From an uncultured Collinsella sp. (GTDB lineage Bacteria; Actinomycetota; Coriobacteriia; Coriobacteriales; Coriobacteriaceae), in contig CABUZF010000089.1 in NCBI GenBank assembly GCA_902495985.1, positions 1 to 5,756 on the forward strand: a stretch of DNA of 5,756 bases. Reading direction: 5' to 3'. The notes beneath the pieces were generated by a model. That model was not told the origin of the DNA. It was given only the letters and a program-made list of their open reading frames with translations, and did not search any database. Positions 1 through 4,376 of the stretch are shown one piece after another; within the stretch, counting starts at the first letter, position 1; the number at the start of each line of letters is the position of its first letter. Position numbers and translations under genes: made by a program.

Positions 1-287
1 CGGGCACGCAGCAAAAGCCCTCGGTGCCCTCCGTGGCCGATCAGGTCTCGGATGGCGAGGTCAAGGTCACGCACCGTCGCCCTGGAGATGGCGGAGGGGC
101 GGCTGCCAAGGCCGCGCGCGGCGCTGCTCGCGACGAACGCGAGTCGCGCGAAGATCGTGGTGGCGAGGGTTCGGCCGACCAGGGCCAGAAGCGCCGTCGC
201 CGTCGTCGTTCCCGCAAGCCGCGTCAAGATGGTGGCGAGGGCTCGACCCAAAACTCGTCCGCACCGCAACCGCCCACCGGCGAATAG
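1..287 (+). CDS. 3' end of an unidentified gene; product has a basic low-complexity C-terminal tail
   Basis: An open frame enters from the left edge (first full codon at base 3) and stops at TAG 285-287. It encodes about 94 visible residues with no start required inside the window. The visible part is not a folded domain. It is rich in Gly, Ala, Arg, Glu, Asp and Gln, with a cluster of six consecutive Arg (KRRRRRRSRKP) about 30 residues from the end, then a Ser/Gln/Pro-rich terminus. Such tails are known at the C-termini of actinobacterial RNA-interacting proteins (RNA helicases, RNase E/G, PSP1-domain proteins), so an RNA- or ribosome-associated protein is a reasonable inference. The domain that would identify it lies outside the window, so I do not name it. 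GTG 24 could be an internal start, but the frame is open before it and no ribosome binding site stands out, so a truncated longer gene is preferred. Confidence 0.7.
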   Translation, partial: GTQQKPSVPSVADQVSDGEVKVTHRRPGDGGGAAAKAARGAARDERESREDRGGEGSADQGQKRRRRRRSRKPRQDGGEGSTQNSSAPQPPTGE

Positions 288-350
288 CGCCCGCAAACGG
301 ATTTAACCTGCCTGACCCCAAACGCGTCGGGGTACCATAGCGCTGAATCA

Positions 351-386
351 ACGACCCTCCCTGCGACCGAGCGTAGGGAGGGTTGT
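351..386 (+). terminator. Strong hairpin between the first gene and comF; terminator-like and overlapping the comF RBS
   Basis: The inverted repeat ACCCTCCCT (354-362) / AGGGAGGGT (375-383) is perfect. With flanking and G-U pairs it grows to a stem of about 15 bp (351-365 with 372-386) around a 6-base loop at 366-371. It lies 64 bases after the stop of the preceding gene, the usual place for an intrinsic terminator. The bases after the stem (TGTCGTGA) are not a proper T-tract, so termination may be weak. The 3' arm holds the best Shine-Dalgarno for comF, so the structure may instead, or also, control translation. Confidence 0.6.
375..381 (+). promoter_or_regulatory. comF ribosome binding site, buried in a hairpin arm
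   Basis: AGGGAGG is a near-consensus Shine-Dalgarno, 8 bases before the GTG at 390. This spacing supports GTG 390 over the in-frame GTG at 408. All seven bases pair with 356-362 in the hairpin described above, so the site would be hidden whenever that hairpin forms. Confidence 0.6.
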
Positions 387-389
387 GTC

Positions 390-1196
390 GTGAAGAGACA
401 TTTGAATGTGTTGGGATGCCTGCAAGGTGCCGGCATCCTACCGTTTGCGGACGAATTGCTACCGTTTGCCGAGCGGGCGGCGCACGAGGCGCTTGAGGCG
501 TTGTCGCCCACGCGATGCGCCGGCTGCGAGCGCGCCGGTGCGCTTATTTGCCAAGACTGCCTGGCCGCGCTCGCGCTCATCGACCCGCGGCATAGCTGCA
601 TCCGATGCGGCGCCCCGTTTGGAGACTTGCTGTGCACCGAGTGCTCGGTCGAGGGTACGTCCTCGGCGATGGCCGAAGCTCTCGACCGGTGCCTGGCATG
701 TGCCGTTTACACGCATCCGCTGCCGCGGATCATTAAAGCGTACAAAGACGCGGGCGAGCGACGCCTGGCGCCGTATCTGGCAGAGCTGCTATACGACACC
801 GCCTTACATGCCCAGGTCGCGGCACCCGAACGCTTAGGCGGTGTGTTGTCCGGCGCCGATGCGGTGGTGTTTGTGCCCGCGACGGCGGCGGCGTTTCGGC
901 GACGCGGCTTCGATCATATGGAAGCCATCGCGCGCCCATTTTGCGAGCTGTCGGGTGTTCCGTTGCTGGACGCCCTGGTCAAATACGGTCATGGCGACCA
1001 GCGTGAACTCGGTCGTGAAGAACGCCGTGAACGCGCCCGAGGCATGTACGAGACCGTTGAGGACGTGCGGGGCCGCCGCCTGCTGCTTATCGACGACGTT
1101 ATCACCACGGGTGCGACGATGGCAGCGGCTTCGGCGGAACTCAAGCGCGCCGGTGCCGCGGCCGTTGATGGCCTCGCTATCGCACGCGTTTGGTAG
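390..1196 (+). CDS. comF: ComF family protein (phosphoribosyltransferase-like DNA uptake/processing protein)
   Basis: 268 residues. The N-terminal part carries eight cysteines in four CxxC pairs (C43/C46, C54/C57, C70/C73, C82/C85), as in the zinc-binding segment of ComFC/GntX proteins. The C-terminal part is a type I phosphoribosyltransferase fold. It shows a VPAT...RRRGFDH segment (162-176), the QREL..EERRERARGMYE stretch (204-221) typical of ComF, and the PRPP-binding loop IDDVITTGAT (234-243). ComF proteins are cytoplasmic and needed for handling incoming single-stranded DNA in natural transformation; the substrate of the transferase-like domain is not settled. An N-terminal extension of about 40 residues makes it somewhat longer than usual. 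Start GTG 390 is chosen for its AGGGAGG site. The next gene begins 11 bases after the stop, so the two are probably co-transcribed. In Firmicutes comFC is often near hpf/raiA, and hpf lies downstream here too. Family assignment is firm; a role in competence in this organism is inferred. Confidence 0.93.
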   Translation: MKRHLNVLGCLQGAGILPFADELLPFAERAAHEALEALSPTRCAGCERAGALICQDCLAALALIDPRHSCIRCGAPFGDLLCTECSVEGTSSAMAEALDRCLACAVYTHPLPRIIKAYKDAGERRLAPYLAELLYDTALHAQVAAPERLGGVLSGADAVVFVPATAAAFRRRGFDHMEAIARPFCELSGVPLLDALVKYGHGDQRELGREERRERARGMYETVEDVRGRRLLLIDDVITTGATMAAASAELKRAGAAAVDGLAIARVW

Positions 1197-1207
1197 GGGT
1201 GATTCGT

Positions 1208-2317
1208 GTGGCGGTAACAGTCAAACAGCGCAACAAGCCGACAAAAGAGCAGCTAGCGGCTTCCGTGATCCTGACGGGCGCCTCGGCGTTGCGTATGATT
1301 CGAGCCGAGCGCCGGCAGATGGGCTACATCGGCTGGAAGGACCTTGAGCCCGAGGAGGAGCGCCGCGTGCTGTGCACGTCATCGCCTTCGACCGAGGATA
1401 TTTATCTTTCCGACCTGGTGCGAATTGGAGCCAAAAGCGGCGAGGTGCAAGAAGATCTGTGCTTGCTGGTGGGATCTGCGGCGCAGCGCCGCCGCATGCC
1501 TGGCGTGGGCTGGTCCGTGTGTTCCGGGTTGCCTGCCGGCTCGATTCTAGAGGTGGAACCGGGGGTGTACAGCCTATCTCCCGAGGCTCTTTGTGTTGCC
1601 GTTGCTCGCGAGGTCGGCAGTATCCAGGCGTTTGCCTTGGCCCAGGAACTGTGTTCCAAGATTTCGCTGAGCGATCGCGGGAAGTATCTGCCTCCCTACA
1701 CCTCGCCTGTTGCGAATAGACTTGCAAAGGACAAGGACCAACCGGCAGACGTGGGCTACTTTGAAGTCGAGCCGGTGCTGACGCCCGATCGCCTGGCAGA
1801 TTACCTTGCGGCATGCAAAGGGAATGTGGCCAAACAGCTGCTGCGCCTGTGTCCCTATCTGTCGGAAAACCTGCGCTCACCCATGGAGTGCATCATGCTT
1901 GCCATGTTTTCGCTTCCGTTTTCCTATGGCGGATTTGCCTGCGGTCCCTTTAAGACCGACTGCAAGATCGAGTTCGATGACCGCGCGCAGGCAATCTCGG
2001 GGATGCCGCATGCAGTTTGCGATGCGTATCAGGAGGCAGCCCGGTTTGACCTGGAATACAACGGTGAGCTGGGCCATTCCTCCCGGAGGGGACGTATCCA
2101 TGATGAAAAACGCAACACGGGCTTGATTACTATGGGAATCGAGGTCGCGACGGTCAACAACGAAATGCTCTGCGACATGGAAGCGATGGAAGCGCTCGCA
2201 TGGCGCATCCACCAGCGTATGCGAAAGCGGTACCGGAATCGTGTCGATGCCCGCAGGAAGAAGCAAGAGGCGTTGCTTAACACGCTGCGGGCGTGTTTTG
2301 GGCTTAAGCCGGTCTAA
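1208..2317 (+). CDS. Unnamed protein; C-terminal PD-(D/E)XK/DUF559-like nuclease domain proposed
   Basis: 369 residues from GTG 1208, chosen because AGGGG (1195-1199) lies 8 bases upstream. GTG 1199, or TTG 1190 overlapping comF by 7 bases, are alternatives. I do not recognise a named gene. The layout resembles large actinobacterial families related to AbiEi antitoxins and DUF559/Vsr-type endonucleases: a middle region (about 118-155) with a SPEALCVAVARE...AQELC pattern, then a SPMECIMLAMFSLPFSYGG segment (224-242). The C-terminal segment has Asp272, then 11 residues on Glu283 in LEYNGELGH (282-290), followed by D299-EKR, Gly310 and a final helical, very basic stretch (about 332-352). This spacing matches the D...ExDG..H....D..R...L...G core of that fold. 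The usual second acid of the ExD step is Asn285, so catalysis may be altered or lost. Ten cysteines are scattered along it. It shares a transcript with comF. A DNA-related role is inferred from motif spacing and position only. Confidence 0.8.
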   Translation: MAVTVKQRNKPTKEQLAASVILTGASALRMIRAERRQMGYIGWKDLEPEEERRVLCTSSPSTEDIYLSDLVRIGAKSGEVQEDLCLLVGSAAQRRRMPGVGWSVCSGLPAGSILEVEPGVYSLSPEALCVAVAREVGSIQAFALAQELCSKISLSDRGKYLPPYTSPVANRLAKDKDQPADVGYFEVEPVLTPDRLADYLAACKGNVAKQLLRLCPYLSENLRSPMECIMLAMFSLPFSYGGFACGPFKTDCKIEFDDRAQAISGMPHAVCDAYQEAARFDLEYNGELGHSSRRGRIHDEKRNTGLITMGIEVATVNNEMLCDMEAMEALAWRIHQRMRKRYRNRVDARRKKQEALLNTLRACFGLKPV

Positions 2318-2346
2318 TTCGCCTCGAAAATAGGGGGTTAATCATA

Positions 2347-2573
2347 TGCCCTGGCCAAAATATGGCAAATATGAGTACTGTCACTAAATCAGTAACAGCA
2401 AAATCAAGGAATTTAGGACTCGGAGGCGTCGTAAAGTAAGAAGATAATAAACAAATGTAGAATAACTAAGCATCAGGTTGGCGACACTGAGCGCAAAATC
2501 TGTCCGAGAGGCCAAAATTGTCTGCTACTAAATTGGTAACAGTACTCATATTTGCTATTTTTTGGCCACGGCA
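2347..2573. repeat. MITE-like imperfect palindrome, about 227 bp, AT-rich
   Basis: The two ends are inverted copies. The left arm starts TGCCCTGGCCAAAATATGGC (2347-2366); the right arm, read on the opposite strand from 2573, starts TGCCGTGGCCAAAAAATAGC. Both then continue with AAATATGAGTACTGT. Over the 48-49 bases inward from TGGCCA (2352-2400 against 2521-2568) I count about 40 matches, and weaker similarity runs inward to CTCGGA (2419-2424) / TCCGAG (2503-2508). The centre (2425-2502) is unpaired. It is clearly more AT-rich than the flanking genes and encodes no transposase. Such structure is typical of non-autonomous miniature inverted-repeat elements or large intergenic palindromes. I see no clear target-site duplication, so mobility is inferred. 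Each arm holds a tiny inward-facing frame starting MSTVT (2371-2439 on +, 2466-2549 on -); these look like by-products of the inverted repeat. Confidence 0.7.
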
Positions 2574-2661
2574 CCCTGAGACGGGTGCCCCGGAGCTCCC
2601 CGTAGGGGAGCTCCGGGCTTCATTGGGGCACGAATGGTCCGCTCCGACCTGCAAAATCTGT
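2493..2661. repeat. 11-bp direct repeat GCAAAATCTGT flanking the palindrome edge
   Basis: GCAAAATCTGT occurs at 2493-2503 inside the palindromic element and again at 2651-2661 outside it. A partly shared CGAC...CT lead-in precedes both copies. The two copies are 158 bases apart. This hints that the sequence to the right of the palindrome (about 2618-2689, where I see no gene) derives from related repeat material. It could also be chance. Confidence 0.35.
2570..2631. repeat. GC-rich hairpin cluster with alternative pairings
   Basis: A perfect 13-bp inverted repeat, CCCGGAGCTCCCC (2589-2601) / GGGGAGCTCCGGG (2605-2617), has a 3-base loop GTA. Just before it is a 7-bp hairpin GGCACCC (2570-2576) / GGGTGCC (2583-2589). 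A competing pairing exists: GTGCCCC (2585-2591) with GGGGCAC (2625-2631) would extend the central helix and break the first hairpin. No T-tract follows on either strand, so it is not a standard intrinsic terminator. It begins exactly at the outer edge of the AT-rich palindrome and may belong to the same repeat unit. Confidence 0.6.
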
Positions 2662-2689
2662 GCTCGCGATGCGAATAACGTCCCTAACC

Positions 2690-2718
2690 TTAAACTATAG
2701 CTTGAACTTAGCTATAAT
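2690..2718 (+). promoter_or_regulatory. Promoter of the non-coding RNA, with a dyad overlapping the -10
   Basis: A perfect -10 TATAAT lies at 2713-2718. The best -35 at 17-base spacing is TTAAAC (2690-2695), a weak match to TTGACA. The inferred start site, 2725-2726, coincides with the first base of the closing helix of the RNA downstream, which independently supports the promoter. A perfect inverted repeat TATAGCT (2696-2702) / AGCTATA (2710-2716), separated by 7 bases, fills the spacer and overlaps the -10. It could be an operator for a dimeric regulator. Confidence 0.6.
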
Positions 2719-2724
2719 GCGCTA

Positions 2725-2990
2725 CGTTCCTGCCAGGCTGTGGTTGCGGACGGACGAAATGTCCATCCTAGTCCAAGACAGACGCGGTCAAAGGGATCCA
2801 CGTAAGCGACCGCGTGCGCGCGGCGCGATCATGGCGCGTCCTAGATGTAAGCCGCACCGTCCGTTCTACTTTCTTTGGGGCAATACCGCCTCGCGGGCGA
2901 GCGGGCCAGTCGTGAAGGTGGCTGCGGCCTCCCGAGCAAACGCCCCGGTGCGCAAGTGTGGGGTCAAATACCAGGTCAGCTGGTGGGAAC
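2725..2990 (+). ncRNA. Structured non-coding RNA, probable raiA RNA
   Basis: The stretch has no credible coding frame but folds by eye into nested helices. The closing helix pairs 2726-2736 with 2980-2990 (11 continuous pairs, two of them G-U), then, after bulged G2737, 2738-2740 with 2977-2979. Inside it: 2746-2753 with 2857-2864; 2764-2771 with 2841-2847 (one bulge); a perfect 8-bp hairpin ACGCGGTC (2782-2789) / GACCGCGT (2808-2815); a hairpin 2822-2827 / 2835-2840; and a bulged hairpin 2886-2893 / 2898-2904. A T-loop-like segment GGTCAAATACC (2962-2972) lies near the 3' end. The published raiA RNA is a large, highly structured RNA of Firmicutes and Actinobacteria found near raiA/hpf and comFC genes, and linked in a Clostridium to sporulation and stress tolerance. 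This RNA sits between comF and hpf. The identification rests on position and architecture, not on recalled consensus bases. At about 266 bases it is on the long side. No terminator follows it, so its 3' end may be made by processing. Confidence 0.6.
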
Positions 2991-3048
2991 ACCCGTTATT
3001 CCGCGCAACGCACGGATCGTATACGACACAGAAGGCAGGGTAGTGGAC

Positions 3049-4059
3049 ATGGTGAGGGGCAGCTTGATGCACGCGGCTCGGTTGGGTGCTGGGACCGTGG
3101 CGGTCATTGCCGTTTTGGGCCTGAGTGGATGCGCGTTCAATCCACTGTCCACGTTCACGACGCCCACGATCGACCAGATCGAGCGCGAGACCGTTGCCCC
3201 CACGGTATCGGACGATGCCCTGGTCACGCCGGGAACCCTGACTGTCGCTCTCGATACGTCCGATGCCCCGCAAGCCATGCAGGATGCCGACGGAAACCTC
3301 ACGGGTTATGCGGTCGATGCCGCTCGTGCCCTCGCATGCCGCATGGGTCTCAAGGTTGCCTTTGTCGATGCGTCCTCGGCCGATTCCGCGCTTGGTGACA
3401 AAAAGGCCGACATCTTCATTGGTGACATCAATTCCACGGATGGTGACATCAGCGCGCTTGGTACTTGCCTGTACGACGCTGCGGCAGTGTTCGGAAAGAC
3501 GAGCGACGGCGAGTCGCTGAGCGTTTCTACCGAAACGCTTAACGCCGCTACCCTGGGCGTTCAGACCTCCTCGGCCTCGCAGGAAGCACTTGCCAAGCAG
3601 AGCATTACGGCCAACCAAAAGACCTTCTCCAACATCAACGAGTGCTTTGAGGCGCTCGAGTCCGGCGAGATCGACTACGTGATTTGCGACTCCACGGCCG
3701 GCGGCTACCTTGCGCGCCTGATGAGCCAGATCTCTTACGTCGGCGCGCTCGAGACGCCCTCGACGCTCGGCGTCGCGGGCCTCGCGGCCAACGATGAGCT
3801 ATGCCGTGCCGTGAGCGATGCCCTCGACGGTATCACGGTCGATGGCACGCTCGAGGCGGTCCACTCCGTCTGGTACGGCACGATGCCCTATGACCTCACC
3901 ACCAAGACGGTCTCGGGCGCCGACGTACAGTCGACCGACACCGGATCCAGTGAGTCCGCATCCTCCGATTCGAACAGCGAGGGTACAACCTCCGAGGATA
4001 AATCGTCCAGCCAGGAGGGCACTATCACCGACGACGACATTAACAAGCTCAATAGCTAG
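3049..4059 (+). CDS. Solute-binding lipoprotein, family 3 (amino-acid-binding type), without adjacent transporter genes
   Basis: 336 residues from ATG 3049 (AGGG 8 bases upstream). ATG 3067, with GAGGGG 7 bases upstream, is an equally plausible start and leaves a good signal peptide. A short basic N-terminus, a hydrophobic stretch (about 12-25) and the lipobox LSGC with Cys28 indicate export and lipid anchoring to the outer face of the membrane. The mature part follows the SBP_bac_3 pattern: GTLTVALDTS (63-72), DGNLTGYAVDAARALACRMG (81-100), a KKADIFIGDINST segment (118-130), TLGVQTSSASQEAL (168-181), then FEALESGEIDYVICDS (200-215). These proteins deliver polar solutes, often amino acids, to ABC importers or act as sensors. 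Residues 295-325 form a Ser/Thr/Asp/Glu-rich linker. No permease or ATPase gene follows; the gene ends in terminators. The ligand cannot be deduced. It may be transcribed from the RNA promoter upstream, since no terminator separates them. Confidence 0.85.
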   Translation: MVRGSLMHAARLGAGTVAVIAVLGLSGCAFNPLSTFTTPTIDQIERETVAPTVSDDALVTPGTLTVALDTSDAPQAMQDADGNLTGYAVDAARALACRMGLKVAFVDASSADSALGDKKADIFIGDINSTDGDISALGTCLYDAAAVFGKTSDGESLSVSTETLNAATLGVQTSSASQEALAKQSITANQKTFSNINECFEALESGEIDYVICDSTAGGYLARLMSQISYVGALETPSTLGVAGLAANDELCRAVSDALDGITVDGTLEAVHSVWYGTMPYDLTTKTVSGADVQSTDTGSSESASSDSNSEGTTSEDKSSSQEGTITDDDINKLNS

Positions 4060-4073
4060 TTATTGCTAGGGGT

Positions 4074-4106
4074 GGCGTCTCCTATGCGCTAGGAGAGACG
4101 CCTCTT
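4074..4106 (+). terminator. Hairpin just after the lipoprotein gene, weak terminator
   Basis: GGCGTC-TCCTA (4074-4084) pairs with TAGGA-GA-GACGCC (4090-4102): 11 bp with a 2-base bulge and a 5-base loop TGCGC. It is followed by the mixed pyrimidine run TCTTC. It begins 15 bases after the stop codon. The poor T-tract suggests incomplete termination, backed up by the next hairpin. Confidence 0.5.
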
Positions 4107-4125
4107 CACGGTTTCAACACGCATT

Positions 4126-4159
4126 GCCGGGCTTTCCCAACAGGGGAGCCCGGCTTTTT
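4126..4159 (+). terminator. Strong Rho-independent terminator of the lipoprotein unit
   Basis: GCCGGGCT (4126-4133) pairs perfectly with AGCCCGGC (4147-4154). Four further pairs, two of them G-U, extend the stem around a CAACA loop, and TTTTT (4155-4159) follows directly. It separates the lipoprotein gene from hpf, so hpf should have its own promoter between 4160 and 4376. Confidence 0.88.
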
Positions 4160-4231
4160 CGTTTCCATAAAACCAGCAGGTCAAAGACATTTTTTAGGTG
4201 CAAAACCAAAGTCGCCGTCGCCCTCCCATAG

Positions 4232-4255
4232 CGCACTTTGCCACAGAAAAGTGCG
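4232..4255. other. Hairpin in the hpf upstream region
   Basis: CGCACTTT (4232-4239) and AAAGTGCG (4248-4255) form a perfect 8-bp inverted repeat with the 8-base loop GCCACAGA. It lies about 120 bases before the hpf start, in a 217-base gap after a strong terminator. No T-tract follows. It may be an operator or part of a 5' leader. I could not place a convincing promoter in 4160-4376: TTGCCA at 4238-4243 resembles a -35 but has no good -10 at proper spacing. Confidence 0.4.
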
Positions 4256-4376
4256 AGACTTCGGTATGCGGTATCAAGCAATCGTTATTCGGGTCTTTGG
4301 GAATCCGCGTGATTAAATGCACGGCAATGGGTACATAGCCAGTACAGTAAGTCCCCGAGGCAGATTGGAGCCACGT

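Noticed and set aside
312..338. Possible promoter CTGACC / TACCAT upstream of comF
   Set aside because: The spacing is only 15 bases and both boxes are poor matches. A start here would include the whole SD-masking hairpin, which is possible but unsupported.
2279..2299. Hairpin AACACGC/GCGTGTT followed by TTTT
   Set aside because: It lies inside the coding region before the stop codon. Termination there would produce mRNA without a stop, and the stem is short.
2518..2700. 60-residue frame with a CKIC motif (TCKICARDA) across the GC hairpins
   Set aside because: It starts inside the palindromic repeat and crosses two hairpins. It might be a remnant of a gene end, but nothing supports expression.
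2901..2912. GCGGGCCAGT, as in E. coli 6S RNA
   Set aside because: Ten shared bases only. The overall multi-branched fold does not match the single rod with a central bubble of 6S RNA.
2968..2979. A short match to the 4.5S/SRP RNA (TACCAGGTCAG)
   Set aside because: The essential SRP helix 8 sequence that should follow (GGAAGGAAGCAGCC-like) is absent.
2660..3043. Plus-strand 127-residue frame across the promoter and RNA
   Set aside because: It spans the TATAAT promoter and the folded RNA, has no good ribosome binding site, and its composition is unlike the neighbouring genes.
2875..3048. Upstream extension of the lipoprotein frame
   Set aside because: The frame is open but would place residues before the signal peptide and run through the structured RNA. 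The SD and lipobox distance support starts at 3049 or 3067.
2866..3618. Long minus-strand frame of 250 residues overlapping the lipoprotein gene
   Set aside because: It lies opposite a lipoprotein gene with a clear signal peptide and family motifs. GC-rich codon bias creates such shadow frames, and it has no recognisable domain.
4190..4195. T6 run upstream of hpf as a terminator
   Set aside because: No stable stem precedes it; the real terminator is at 4126-4159.
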